From an uncultured Acidobacteriota bacterium (GTDB taxonomy: Bacteria > Acidobacteriota > UBA6911 > CAINFC01): a DNA stretch of 64,000 nt. Of this stretch, positions 8,388 through 17,340 are shown piece by piece. Under the pieces are notes generated by a model that had not been told where the DNA came from, did not search any database, and was given only the letters and a program-made list of their open reading frames with translations. The translations under genes and the position numbers were made by a program. The DNA lies in NCBI GenBank assembly GCA_903847975.1, contig CAINFC010000275.1, forward strand, positions 50,257 through 114,256. Reading direction: 5' to 3'. Within the stretch, counting starts at the first letter, position 1, and each line of letters begins with the position of its first letter.

Positions 8388-9245
8388 ATGAAAAGATGCA
8401 TATACCTTTTCCGCAGCGAGGTAAAGAAAACCGATTACGCTGCGCCGCCATTGCCGGTCGTGCTGACAATCCTGCTCCTGATTGGGCCGGTATGCCTGGC
8501 CCAACCGGCGGGCTCTGCGGCGGCAACAGGCGAAACGGATCTGGCCAGGCAGACCCAGAACCCGGTCGCCTCCCTGATCAGCGTGCCGCTGCAGGGCAAT
8601 TGGGATTTCGGCCTGGGAAGCAGGGAAGCGGTCGGCACCACGCTCAATATCCAGCCGGTGCTGCCTTTCACGCTTACCCGGAACACAAACCTCATCCTTC
8701 GCATCATCCTGCCGGTCACTTCCCAGCCGGCGTCGGACGGTTCACGGATTAACGGCCTGGGGGATATCCTGATGACGGCTTTCTTTTCGCCGCAAAAGAC
8801 CGGCAAGGTCATCTGGGGAATCGGCCCGGCCTTTTTATTGCCGGTCGCCACTCACCAGGCAATCGGCTCCGAAAAATTCGGCCTTGGCCCTTCCGCGGTC
8901 GCGCTGGTCCAGCCGGGCAAATTTACGGTCGGCATCCTTTTCAACCACGTCTGGTCGGCGGCAGGCGCCGAGGTGCGCACGGATGTCAACACGTCGTACG
9001 GGCAGCCGTTTCTGAGCTACAACCTGGGGAAGGGGCTGGCTCTCGGAGTTTCTTCGGAAATCACTACGAACTGGAAGGCGGAGCAGAAGACCACCGCACC
9101 CCTGCTGTTTGCGGTCAGTAAAGTAGCGCTTCTCGGCCGCCAGCCGGTGAATTTTACCTGGGCCGCCGGTCCGACCCTGACCAGCCCGGAAGGCGGACCG
9201 GAATGGAGATTTCGTTTCCAGACGAATTTCCTTTTTCCCCGCTAA
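8388..9245 (+). CDS. Outer-membrane transporter-like barrel protein (often mis-named neuromedin U)
   Basis: 285 residues from ATG 8388 (GGAAGG nearby); the frame is open 5' through the repeat, which I treat as non-coding. The signal peptide ends near residue 40 (VCLAQPAG). The mature part contains NPVASLISVPLQGNWDFGLG, INGLGDILMTAFFSP, GIGPAFLLPVAT and GLGPSAVALVQPGKFTVGIL, then ends with strand RFRFQTNFLFPR, an aromatic-ended terminal strand. This family is widespread and commonly auto-annotated neuromedin U with no basis; a beta-barrel with transport function is the usual inference. The 200-base gap upstream holds repeat R1b, so it may be transcribed separately from the sulfatase. Confidence 0.75.
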   Translation: MKRCIYLFRSEVKKTDYAAPPLPVVLTILLLIGPVCLAQPAGSAAATGETDLARQTQNPVASLISVPLQGNWDFGLGSREAVGTTLNIQPVLPFTLTRNTNLILRIILPVTSQPASDGSRINGLGDILMTAFFSPQKTGKVIWGIGPAFLLPVATHQAIGSEKFGLGPSAVALVQPGKFTVGILFNHVWSAAGAEVRTDVNTSYGQPFLSYNLGKGLALGVSSEITTNWKAEQKTTAPLLFAVSKVALLGRQPVNFTWAAGPTLTSPEGGPEWRFRFQTNFLFPR

Positions 9246-9269
9246 TGCCGGGAAGGTAGCGCTTTCCGG

Positions 9270-11378
9270 TCATCCGCGGGGGGGCTGCCCCAGAATCCAG
9301 TAGTTGTAAAGGGCTTGAATGGTCCCATCCTTCTGTTTGAGGTCGATCCAGGTTCCCAGGAAGCGGGCGAATTCAAGGTCGTGGCGTGCAACCGGATAGG
9401 CCAGTGCGAATTGGATGCGCACCGGCTGAGGGACCGCCACGGAAAATGCAGGATGCAGCAGTGTAAGAAAACATCCTCGCTCCGCGGTCCAGACCAGGGC
9501 GTCCACTCCCGGAAGTTGTCCGCTCAGAAATCCCACATCCTTCACCGTGACGATCTGCAGCTTGGGAAATTCCCGTCGTACCAATTCCGTAACTCCGGGC
9601 AGATTGGGCACGGCAACCTGCAAACCTTTGCCGGCACGTATCATTTCCGCACTTGAAAATTCCGTGCGACGGTTGTCCGGAACGATGAAAGCCAGGGTTT
9701 CGTAAAGGTAGGGTGGGGAGAGCACCATCCGGCTGGCCCGCTGGGCGGTCACCACCATCCCGCCCATGATCAAGTCACATCGTCCGGCATCGAGGATTTC
9801 CGGCTGATTATCGCGGGGTATCGGGGCGAATTCCAGGGCGACCCCCAGCTCCGACGATAAGGCGTGGGCCATCTCCATATCGAATCCGACGAGTTCGCCG
9901 CTCAAATTGACAAAACTGTACGGGGCGGCATATTCGGGAGGATAGCACACCCGCAAACGTCCCCGCGTCCGCACCGCCTCGAGCAGTGAGGATCCCTGGG
10001 GAGGCAGGGGGAGCGGCTCTTCGGGAAGGCCAGGCAGGACAGCGGCTGCCTGTTTCGGGGGCCAGAGAAACCGCATGCCCAGGGCGACCTGGTCTTTATC
10101 GTACCCGGTGGTACCAAGGCTCCGCAGGGTTACGGTAAGACCGACCAGGGTTAGAGCGGCCAATCCTGCCGTCATCAGCGCGTAACGCAGAACACGAGAG
10201 GGGGAGTAGCGGAGGTTGCCGGTCAATACGTAGGATCCCGCCAGGGCCAGAACGATCATGTACATGGCAGAGGTCAGGGTCCCGAAACGGGAATTGACCA
10301 CCCCGGTGGCCAGGAAAAGATTGAAGGTGTCGGCCGGGATGTGCAGGAGGTCGAGCAGGAACGGGATGGCCACGTTGATGCTGCCCATCAGCGTGGCGAT
10401 CCCGGTGAAAGCCAGCCGCGGGTAGTCCGCCGGGTTCAGCACCGTCTCCGAATACCAGGCGGCAAAAAGAATAAAGCTGAGGGACAGCAGCTTGGCGGCA
10501 TGGGGAAAGTTGTAGAAGGCCGGGACAATGATATCCGGGGGGGATCCGGCCTCCTCTTCGGGCAAGCCATGCTCGCGCAGGAGATCCTTCGACCGGTCGA
10601 TGAGCACGGGAAGAACGATAAACAGGTCCGCGGTAATAAACGCAGTGATCAAGGCATCCCGCGTACGGTTGATCACCTGCCAGGCAGGGATGCCAGTCAG
10701 GCAGGCGACCAGGCCGGGCAGAACCCAGAGCGTCAAAAAGAGAGCCATGGCGGAGTAGGCAATTAGATAGACTTTTACCCGCGCCAGCTGTTCCATATTA
10801 GCCGTGCCGACGGTGTAAGCGGCAATGGCCAGCAGCCCGTAAGGGGTCAATCGGGCCACCATGCGGTTGACCCTGGCCAGAGTTCGTTCCATCACCAGCA
10901 GGACCTCGATCAGCCGTTCCTTGCGATCGATGCCGATCAGGGCGATTCCCAGCAGGCTGCTGAAAAGCACAACGGCCGGGACGATATTGTTGGCTAGAGA
11001 GTGAAACGGGTTGGAGGGGATATACAGGCTGACAAAATCGAAGGGAGGCCGGCTTTCGATGAGAGTCGTGCTGAAAAACGAGGCGCTCTGGATCAGAGGG
11101 AAGGCAAGAGGCATGAGGAAAACGGCGGCCAGGGCCAGTATCCACAGCAGCATGCTCAGCGCACCTACCCGAAGAAAAAGATTCCGTGCTTTGGTTCCAT
11201 CCAGGCTGCCGATGTCGGCCACCAGAGAAACGGCAATGTAGGGCAATACGGTCATCTGCAGCAGACGTATGAAACCGTCCACGGCATAGCGAAAGAACCT
11301 GGCATCCTCTCCAAGCAGGATTCCTGCGGCAATGCCGATGGCCAAACCGATGAGAATCTGTCGGGTGAACGAGGTCAT
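9270..11378 (-). CDS. Fused Na+/H+:dicarboxylate (SDF) symporter and periplasmic solute-binding domain
   Basis: 702 residues from the ATG at 11378; the longer open frame upstream runs into the PAP2 gene. Residues 1 to about 430 form a DAACS/SDF symporter: QILIGLAIGIAAGILLG at the N-terminus, repeated membrane helices, ARLTPYGLLAIAAYTVG, and a late NVAIPFLLDLLHIPAD segment. About 465-700 is an SBP_bac_3-type amino-acid-binding domain, with GRLRVCYPPEYAAPYSF, GELVGFDMEMAHALSSELGV and CDLIMGGMVVTAQRASRMV. After the last helix the binding domain would face the periplasm. It could capture substrate for its own transporter. The gene starts 11 bases after the PAP2 stop and ends the six-gene minus-strand unit. 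Convergent with the gene ending at 9245. Confidence 0.88.
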   Translation of the reverse strand: MTSFTRQILIGLAIGIAAGILLGEDARFFRYAVDGFIRLLQMTVLPYIAVSLVADIGSLDGTKARNLFLRVGALSMLLWILALAAVFLMPLAFPLIQSASFFSTTLIESRPPFDFVSLYIPSNPFHSLANNIVPAVVLFSSLLGIALIGIDRKERLIEVLLVMERTLARVNRMVARLTPYGLLAIAAYTVGTANMEQLARVKVYLIAYSAMALFLTLWVLPGLVACLTGIPAWQVINRTRDALITAFITADLFIVLPVLIDRSKDLLREHGLPEEEAGSPPDIIVPAFYNFPHAAKLLSLSFILFAAWYSETVLNPADYPRLAFTGIATLMGSINVAIPFLLDLLHIPADTFNLFLATGVVNSRFGTLTSAMYMIVLALAGSYVLTGNLRYSPSRVLRYALMTAGLAALTLVGLTVTLRSLGTTGYDKDQVALGMRFLWPPKQAAAVLPGLPEEPLPLPPQGSSLLEAVRTRGRLRVCYPPEYAAPYSFVNLSGELVGFDMEMAHALSSELGVALEFAPIPRDNQPEILDAGRCDLIMGGMVVTAQRASRMVLSPPYLYETLAFIVPDNRRTEFSSAEMIRAGKGLQVAVPNLPGVTELVRREFPKLQIVTVKDVGFLSGQLPGVDALVWTAERGCFLTLLHPAFSVAVPQPVRIQFALAYPVARHDLEFARFLGTWIDLKQKDGTIQALYNYWILGQPPRG

Positions 11379-11389
11379 CTTACCATCTA

Positions 11390-12205
11390 TTAAAAGCGGA
11401 GACAGGCAGAAAGGCCGCGCAAATCCTGGCCGTAGACGGGATGGAACATCAGCCGGGTAATTTTCCCTCCGGCCAGCTCGCGTCTGGTTCCCAGAATTGC
11501 CGATTTGCCGGCCAGGTAACCAAGGGTAGCCCCGGCGACTATGTCGCTGGGCCAGTGACGTCCCTTTTCGATTCTCGAAACTCCGACCAGACCGGCAAAA
11601 GCATAGAGCGGGAGGCCCCACTTTTTTCCGTAGTATTCCGATACAACCGCCGCCATGGCAAAGTTGTCCGAAGTGTGCCCGGAAGGGAAGGAGTTGCTGG
11701 ATGACCCGTCCGGCCGCATCCGGTGGGTAGCATATTTGAGGCCCTGGGTCAGGATCACGTTAGTGGCATAGGCCTGGGCCAGCGTGTAACCGAAAGACCG
11801 AAAGTGTCCTTTCCCGGTCAACCTGCTGATCAGCAGAGCTCCACCGGCCAGCGATGCGGGGACGAACATTCCGGCCACTTTTCCTGTATCGCCCAGTTCA
11901 TGGGCGTGGTCACGTATGCTTTGGCTGATTTCCTGGTCGGTCGGAGCGATCACCAGGGCGCCGGTCACCCCGATCAAAAAGGGGAAGAGGTTTCCCGGGG
12001 AAAAGAGGTTTGCGGTGAGATTCCTGCCCAGGACCGCAGGAAACCTTTTCATCCGCAGTTCGCCGGCATAGGAGCTTTGTGCCCCCGGTTGGTTGACGGA
12101 TGGATCCTGCGCCTCGTCTTCGGCGGCCGGCATCGGGATCGCCAGCATCGCCCATAGCGCACCAAAGCGAATGATCTTCCTGAGTTTCCTGGCATGCGGC
12201 CACAC
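11390..12205 (-). CDS. PAP2-family membrane-associated phosphatase
   Basis: 271 residues, GTG start with AAGGAGG ten bases upstream. It has a signal or anchor segment (about 12-28) and a PAP2/acid-phosphatase core. The three signature motifs are intact: K157-X6-R164-P165, P-S-G-H at 174-177, and S210-R211-X5-H217-X3-D221. It should therefore be a catalytically competent phosphatase acting on lipid phosphates, pyrophosphates or other phosphate esters on the periplasmic side; the substrate cannot be told. Gene spacing is 15 bases to the NTT-type transporter upstream and 11 to the symporter downstream, so it is likely in one operon with them. Confidence 0.9.
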   Translation of the reverse strand: MWPHARKLRKIIRFGALWAMLAIPMPAAEDEAQDPSVNQPGAQSSYAGELRMKRFPAVLGRNLTANLFSPGNLFPFLIGVTGALVIAPTDQEISQSIRDHAHELGDTGKVAGMFVPASLAGGALLISRLTGKGHFRSFGYTLAQAYATNVILTQGLKYATHRMRPDGSSSNSFPSGHTSDNFAMAAVVSEYYGKKWGLPLYAFAGLVGVSRIEKGRHWPSDIVAGATLGYLAGKSAILGTRRELAGGKITRLMFHPVYGQDLRGLSACLRF

Positions 12206-12220
12206 GGTATTATTGCCTCC

Positions 12221-13573
12221 TTATTGCGGGTTGCCCGGAGTGAGGGGTGCGGTGAGCTTCCGATACCGGCGGCCGACGCCGATCGCTAAACCCAGCCAGG
12301 CAATCACCAGCACCACGTTGGCCATGGCGAAGCCGGGCGCTTCCAATTGCATAAAAGTCGTGCCGAGGAAAATCAACACCGCAGCCATCACGTCGCCGAA
12401 ACGTACGAAAAAGGAGTCGATGACCTGTTTGGCGCTGTACTTCTCCTCCCGCGTGCAGGGAAGAAAAAGTATATTCCGGACGGTGTTGTTCAGGGAGTAG
12501 TCGGTGGAATTTTCGGCCACTTTGGCGGCCAGCATGACCCCGATCACCGGGTAGAAGGCCAGCACGTTATAGGAAAGCAAAGAAATGCAGGGCAATATGG
12601 CCACGCAGACCGTCACGCCCAGGTGTTTCACCAGCCGGGAGACCAGGAAAAGCTGCAGGAGAAGCCCCAGAATATTGGTGAGGGTGAAATAAAAGGCATA
12701 GCTTTGCCCGATGATCTGTTCCACCGAGAGGCCGCCGGCGGTCCCGGCAGCCACCGAGGCTTCCGCCGCACGGCTGATGGATCTGCCCAGGATGTATTCG
12801 CCGGTGGTATTGACCCAGTTCACCAGCAAAAGCATCAGCCCCATTTGAAGCAGGTAGGGATTTTGAAACACCATGGCGAACGATCCCGAACGGGACGATC
12901 CTCCGGAGGTTGCCGGGGCGGGTGAGGGAACCGGGGTGCTTTCCTTTGGGGCGGCGGGCTTCCTGGCTGCATTGCGGTCGATCAGGTTGGTGATGAATGC
13001 CTGCAGGACCAGGAGCGCACAGCCGACCAGCAGCAATTCCAGGATGCCGATGGGAGCGATCAGGCGGGCTGCCAGGCGCGATCCGAACACCGCGCCCACC
13101 GAGGCACCGAAGCCGACGATCGGAAACAGGCGCTCCCCTTCATTCTTCGAATAGATGTCATTGGCGAATCCCCAGAACTGGGCAACAATCATCATGTTGA
13201 AGATCCCGATCCAGAGAAAGAAAGCGACATCAATCCGCACCCCGGCATTCCCGAGCGCATAAAAGACCACCAGGCAAAGGGAAAAAATCGCCGTCACCGT
13301 GTTGATCAGACGTCGCCTTGAGGTCCTGGCCACCAGTCGGGCATAGAGGGGAATGATGAACATGAGCAGTATGACCTGTCCTGCGGAGAGATAGCTTTTC
13401 AGCTCCGCAGACCCCTCCTTCAGGATGAGGGCCTCGCGCACCGGCTTGAGTACATAGTAAGCGGTCAGGATCAGAAATATGTTCAGGGCCAGCAGCAGGG
13501 CGTTGGTGCTTTCCCCGCTGCGCACGTCCGCAAATGCCCGCAGCAGCTTATCGGCTCTTTTGGTAAATCCCAT
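12221..13573 (-). CDS. NTT/ATP:ADP antiporter-type major-facilitator transporter
   Basis: 450 residues with about eleven membrane segments. Features that recall the Npt1/Npt2 (Tlc) nucleotide transporter family are the early YYVLKPVREALIL, the WGFANDIYSKNEGERLFPIVGFGASVGAV region, a Pro/Ala/Ser-rich cytoplasmic loop (about 208-235), and EENSTDYSLNNTVR-like AENSTDYSLNNTVRNILFLP with REEKYSAKQVIDSFFVR. Free-living bacteria carry many members whose substrates are not known, so ATP:ADP exchange is not implied. GGGAG precedes the ATG. It lies between the secreted kinase-fold-like protein and PAP2 in the same unit. Confidence 0.8.
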   Translation of the reverse strand: MGFTKRADKLLRAFADVRSGESTNALLLALNIFLILTAYYVLKPVREALILKEGSAELKSYLSAGQVILLMFIIPLYARLVARTSRRRLINTVTAIFSLCLVVFYALGNAGVRIDVAFFLWIGIFNMMIVAQFWGFANDIYSKNEGERLFPIVGFGASVGAVFGSRLAARLIAPIGILELLLVGCALLVLQAFITNLIDRNAARKPAAPKESTPVPSPAPATSGGSSRSGSFAMVFQNPYLLQMGLMLLLVNWVNTTGEYILGRSISRAAEASVAAGTAGGLSVEQIIGQSYAFYFTLTNILGLLLQLFLVSRLVKHLGVTVCVAILPCISLLSYNVLAFYPVIGVMLAAKVAENSTDYSLNNTVRNILFLPCTREEKYSAKQVIDSFFVRFGDVMAAVLIFLGTTFMQLEAPGFAMANVVLVIAWLGLAIGVGRRYRKLTAPLTPGNPQ

Positions 13574-13604
13574 TCGGAATGTCTCCCATGGAAGAAATCA
13601 GGTT

Positions 13605-15290
13605 TCAGGGCTTGCGATCCGGCAAACGTTGCAGTCCGACCAGCTTCCAGCCTTGCGGAAGTTTTTGGAAAAAAACCTGAACGGGCACTTTCCAGGAAGC
13701 CTCAGGAGAGTCGGCGGCAGCCACCTCCACTTTGACGAATGCCCCCTTTTCCGCGAGGAGATCGGCGGGGGCCTGGATGCTGCGGCCGGAGGAGGATACC
13801 GGGGAGCCGACCGGCGCGCTGCTTCCGTCGCTGTTGTCGAACCGGTACCAGCGGGCTTCGTACCCCCCCTGGGGTTCCCTGGAAAATCCCGCGTTTACGG
13901 CGGCATTCTCAAAAGTCAGCCGTCCGGAAGCGTCCAGCCGGAAATCCACCAGCGGATTGACCGCCGGCAGATAGGCCTGGCCGATCTTGTTCCGACGTTT
14001 GATCAGCACCTCGGCAAGATGCTTTTCGGCAGCGGTATCGCTGTATTGGCCGGTTTTAACGACCGCCCGCAGCATGTCGTCGCTAAAGGCCATGACCCGG
14101 CGCGCCGCCCAGAAGTTGTCGTCCGCCCGGGCCTGGAGCATGGCAGCCGTAGGAACACGCGGCTTCCAGTCTTCCGGCTGAAACCGGTCCCCTTCGAACC
14201 GGCCGACGGATTCGTATTCCTCGTAGGGAATCCTCTGCCAGGGCTGAAGGTAGAAGCCCACGGAAACCATGCGCTTCATCATTTTGTCTTTTTCGTAAAG
14301 GAATTCGTACCCCTCGTCCCATTCCCGGGGAGCCAGAGCCCCGGTCCCAAAGGTAGATCCGACATCCTGCAGGTAGTGACGAACGACACCGCGTCCGTTT
14401 TCGGAGATGACCGTATCGAGGGTATTCAGGGCTTTCATGTCGACCAGGTTGATCCAGGCGCCGAAAACCTTCAGGGCCCGCAATTCACGCCGATGTTCAT
14501 GCGGCACGATATCGTTGGGATCGTCCATGCGCGACCCGGCATACTTGAACCCTCCGATCACCCGGCCCGGAACGGCCAGGCTGGCGATCATCCGATAGGT
14601 ACCATCCGGACGACGGTCGGCGCGCTGCAGGACCTTGCGGATGTCATCCGGAGTCATCGGCCGCACCTTGCCGGAAGGGGTATCCATCTTGGCTTTGGGA
14701 TCCACCTCCAGAAGGGACGGATCGAGGATGGCGATGTAGTTCTCCGTCTGGAAATACCCCAGGGCATGAAAAAGCCTGGTGGCCACGACCACCGCACCGG
14801 AGGCGGCTTCCGACTGCCCCGGGGCGTCAAACTGCACAAACCATGTCCGTCCGCTGCTGTCCTTCAGGGTAAATCCCGGAGTGACTCCGGACTCTTTTGC
14901 CCGGGTAACGGTAAGCTTTCCCGGAGCCGGACCGGAGAGGGTGTCGGGGCCCCGAAGCAACTCCTCGATGCTCACCGGCCTGGCAAAAATACGGTTGGTA
15001 AACCAGTCGGAATCCGGCACTTCATCGATGGAATTGATATTTCCGGCCCGGACCGGAACCGGTTTTCGGTTCACGGCAAAAAGGTTTTTGGCCAGATCGT
15101 ACATCAGGTTGATCTCGCGATACCGGGCGCCGGAAGCATCGCGCGTGCTTGGTTCCCGCGTGATCGGATCGTCCGGATAAAACTTCGGCGGCTGAGCGCC
15201 GGTTGGAATTTGCAGGGATGCGAGCAACAGCAGACCGGCAGCCGCCATCGTCTTTCTATTCATGCCTGTGCGGGTGTTCCTGTTTATCAT
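13605..15290 (-). CDS. Exported protein of unknown function with kinase-fold-like segments
   Basis: 561 residues; AGGAG lies six bases before the ATG. A signal peptide spans about 13-33. I do not recognise a named family with certainty. Segments suggest an atypical kinase fold: a beta strand with possible nucleotide-contacting residues (RTWFVQFDAPGQSEA, about 150), VVATRLFHALGYFQTENYI, then KVFGAWINLVDMKALNTLD and VRHYLQDVGSTFG (about 300-315). The last resembles the catalytic-loop Asp/Asn and DxG metal site of HipA, CotH or Fam20-like proteins. A C-terminal beta-rich domain (about 430-555) follows. The gene is 18 bases from the barrel gene upstream and 31 from the NTT-type transporter downstream. 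Kinase activity is an inference. Confidence 0.6.
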   Translation of the reverse strand: MINRNTRTGMNRKTMAAAGLLLLASLQIPTGAQPPKFYPDDPITREPSTRDASGARYREINLMYDLAKNLFAVNRKPVPVRAGNINSIDEVPDSDWFTNRIFARPVSIEELLRGPDTLSGPAPGKLTVTRAKESGVTPGFTLKDSSGRTWFVQFDAPGQSEAASGAVVVATRLFHALGYFQTENYIAILDPSLLEVDPKAKMDTPSGKVRPMTPDDIRKVLQRADRRPDGTYRMIASLAVPGRVIGGFKYAGSRMDDPNDIVPHEHRRELRALKVFGAWINLVDMKALNTLDTVISENGRGVVRHYLQDVGSTFGTGALAPREWDEGYEFLYEKDKMMKRMVSVGFYLQPWQRIPYEEYESVGRFEGDRFQPEDWKPRVPTAAMLQARADDNFWAARRVMAFSDDMLRAVVKTGQYSDTAAEKHLAEVLIKRRNKIGQAYLPAVNPLVDFRLDASGRLTFENAAVNAGFSREPQGGYEARWYRFDNSDGSSAPVGSPVSSSGRSIQAPADLLAEKGAFVKVEVAAADSPEASWKVPVQVFFQKLPQGWKLVGLQRLPDRKP

Positions 15291-15308
15291 ATCTTTCTCC
15301 TGATGATT

Positions 15309-16529
15309 CTAGAAAGGCGCAGATGCGGCAAAAATGATGGCCCATCCCTCACTGCCGTGGGCCACATCCATTCGCAGGGCGGTAACCGCAGGACCGTGAA
15401 AACGAACGCCGACGCCATAGTCATGCTTCATTTGATGAAAGCTGAGATCCTTGAATTGAGGGGCGACCGTTCCCGCATCGTAAAACAAAGCCATATCCAG
15501 GAAGAATCGATTGGGAACCCAGCGCCACTCGCCGCTGAAAAGCATGCTGTTACGATCGCGAAACCGGCCGGTGCCGTAACCCCGCAGAGTACTTCCGCTG
15601 CCGAGCCAGGGCAAAAGGTAATAGGGCACTTCCGGGTTGCTCCCCACTACCGATTCGAGTTGTCCGCGGAGGGAGAGAATCCAGGTCTCCCGCAGGATCG
15701 GAATATGCTGCACCAGCTCCGTGCGGCTCATTTGAAAGCTGTCCATGTTGCCGCTGACATTCCGATAATCGTGAAAGGAATAACGATAGATCCCTCCCCG
15801 GCGGGCGTATCCTTCCGCGGGTGCCGTAACGATGCCGACGGATACTTGCGATTGAACGTACGAAGGGGTGGAATGCAGTCCCGGGGCGGTTGCGGGTGTG
15901 TACAGTTTTTCGATCGAGGGGGAGAGCCCCGTTCCCTCCTTATCGGTATAATAGTTCAGCCCGGTGCCGCCGCGAAGATGCAGCCAGGAAAACGGTTTCA
16001 CGGTTGCGCCCCCGTCCAGGTAGGTTTCCTGCAGCCGGAAATTGGTTTCCTGGTCCTGGGTGGTTTTCGCGCCAAGCCCGTAGTAGGGAATCTTCGTGGC
16101 ATCCATCCAGCCGGTTTTCATGTCGAAGCCGAGCCGCCCGGAAGCGTAGCCTGTCGAAACGGTCTGGAATTCAATCCTTTTGTAATTCTGAAAGGAGTAG
16201 AGCCCGCGAACTTCGGCGAAAGAATAATCTCCGTAAAAGTGGCGGTAGCCGGCACCCAAAGTCAAACCCCCGCCGGAATAGACGCTGTCGAAGTACGGAT
16301 AGAATCCATTCGGATTGGCGCTGAGGAGCCAGCCGCTTTTTTGCATCCGGGTAATAAACTGTTCCACTTTATCCGGCAGATCGGCCTGCAGCTTTTTGGA
16401 TTTTTCCTCCTGCTGAGCGGCGATCCGATCGATGCGGCTATCCTGTCCGATGGCGCCATGGGTCCAGGCAAGAATCGCCGCCGCCCCATACAACATGAGA
16501 GTGGCCCATTTTGGCCCTGTGATTTTCAT
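15309..16529 (-). CDS. Omp85-type outer-membrane barrel without POTRA domains
   Basis: 406 residues from ATG 16529. A signal peptide (about 1-29, ending THGAIGQ) is followed by a short helical stretch with RIAAQQEEKSKKLQADLPDK (about 35-55). The remainder is amphipathic beta strands with aromatic girdles ending in WAIIFAASAPF. The motif SGSTLRGYGTGRFRDRN corresponds to the VRGF/RGY loop of the Omp85 barrel, and strands around YGVGVRFHGP match its last hairpin. There is no room for POTRA domains. It is the second such stand-alone barrel in the window. It probably belongs to the operon started by the membrane-protein gene 28 bases upstream. Confidence 0.75.
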   Translation of the reverse strand: MKITGPKWATLMLYGAAAILAWTHGAIGQDSRIDRIAAQQEEKSKKLQADLPDKVEQFITRMQKSGWLLSANPNGFYPYFDSVYSGGGLTLGAGYRHFYGDYSFAEVRGLYSFQNYKRIEFQTVSTGYASGRLGFDMKTGWMDATKIPYYGLGAKTTQDQETNFRLQETYLDGGATVKPFSWLHLRGGTGLNYYTDKEGTGLSPSIEKLYTPATAPGLHSTPSYVQSQVSVGIVTAPAEGYARRGGIYRYSFHDYRNVSGNMDSFQMSRTELVQHIPILRETWILSLRGQLESVVGSNPEVPYYLLPWLGSGSTLRGYGTGRFRDRNSMLFSGEWRWVPNRFFLDMALFYDAGTVAPQFKDLSFHQMKHDYGVGVRFHGPAVTALRMDVAHGSEGWAIIFAASAPF

Positions 16530-16557
16530 ACTGTTTCTACTCCGATTTGAGGTATGG

Positions 16558-17226
16558 TTACGACCCGGAAATACCTTCATTCCTTTTTTCCGGGCGGGTA
16601 CGGAAATTGGCCAGAAGAATATAAATGCTGACCATGAGAATCCAGAGAGGGAAGACCAGCGGAGACCAGTCGAGTTTGCCGCTGCCCAGCAGCAGGAATA
16701 ACGCCAGCGCGTAGCCGAGAAATGCCATCCCGCGCGGGAAAATCCCGATGCGCAGGGCCAGCGTACAGGTGGTCATCATGAACACCCCGGCCATCTTCAT
16801 GGCGAACACATTGACAATAACGTAGACTGCGGTGCGGGCGAACATATAAATGCCGGACTCGATTAGCCGGACGGAGAGCGCCTCGTACGACATCAGGAGC
16901 CCGCCCGAAAGTGCGGAAAAAGCGAACAGCATGGCCAGAAACAGAATCCCGCTGCCCAGGAAAACAGTGGCAAAGAAGCGGTCTTCGAGGGCGCCCATCC
17001 GGTCGCGCAGCACGCCGATGAACCAGAGAAAGGCAATTCCGGCAATCGGCAGCAGATTCAGGGCGAGATGAATGGACCTGCTGCTTTCGGACAGCCACGC
17101 TCCGGCATCGTCCGGATGGGCCGGAACCGAAAGCCGGAAGATCGTAAGGGAAATCACAAGCAGAATTGAAAAAACGATACCGGCTGCGGCTCCAGCACGG
17201 GGAGCCTTGAATTCCGCGGGAATCAT
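16558..17226 (-). CDS. Polytopic membrane protein of unknown family
   Basis: 222 residues from ATG 17226, chosen because GGAG lies eight bases upstream; an ATG six codons earlier has no ribosome site. Six membrane segments are predicted, at about 15-35, 55-73, 85-110, 128-150, 165-180 and 190-207. No conserved motif that I recognise; the general form (short N-terminus, helices, Arg-rich C-tail) is like DUF4386-type proteins, but that is weak. It is the first gene of the minus-strand unit running to 9270. Its promoter would lie in the divergent intergenic region containing a GGGACY-type palindrome (17307-17326). Confidence 0.6.
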   Translation of the reverse strand: MIPAEFKAPRAGAAAGIVFSILLVISLTIFRLSVPAHPDDAGAWLSESSRSIHLALNLLPIAGIAFLWFIGVLRDRMGALEDRFFATVFLGSGILFLAMLFAFSALSGGLLMSYEALSVRLIESGIYMFARTAVYVIVNVFAMKMAGVFMMTTCTLALRIGIFPRGMAFLGYALALFLLLGSGKLDWSPLVFPLWILMVSIYILLANFRTRPEKRNEGISGS

Positions 17227-17280
17227 GGCTTTTTCTCCAACCATTATGGCAATTGCTTTTTTGTGTTTTAACCTCTCTTC

Positions 17281-17326
17281 TTATAAATGAACTCTCCGAA
17301 TTTGTCTGTTGGACCTTAGACCAATA
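17281..17326 (-). promoter_or_regulatory. DosR-box-like palindrome plus -10 element, minus-strand operon
   Basis: Read on the minus strand, TTGGTCTAAGGTCCAA (17311-17323 core) is followed by TTATAA occupying positions 31-36 from the palindrome centre. The partner promoter on the other strand and the one at 44.6 kb have GATAAA and AATAAA at exactly positions 31-36. With a -10 element there, the palindrome would be centred near -42, the usual place for a class II activator, and no -35 box is evident. Confidence 0.6.
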
Positions 17327-17340
17327 GGCATCCAATCGTT

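Noticed and set aside
8388..9245. Neuromedin U as product name
   Set aside because: Neuromedin U is a vertebrate peptide; the name arises from mis-propagated annotation. The sequence is an outer-membrane barrel with a signal peptide.
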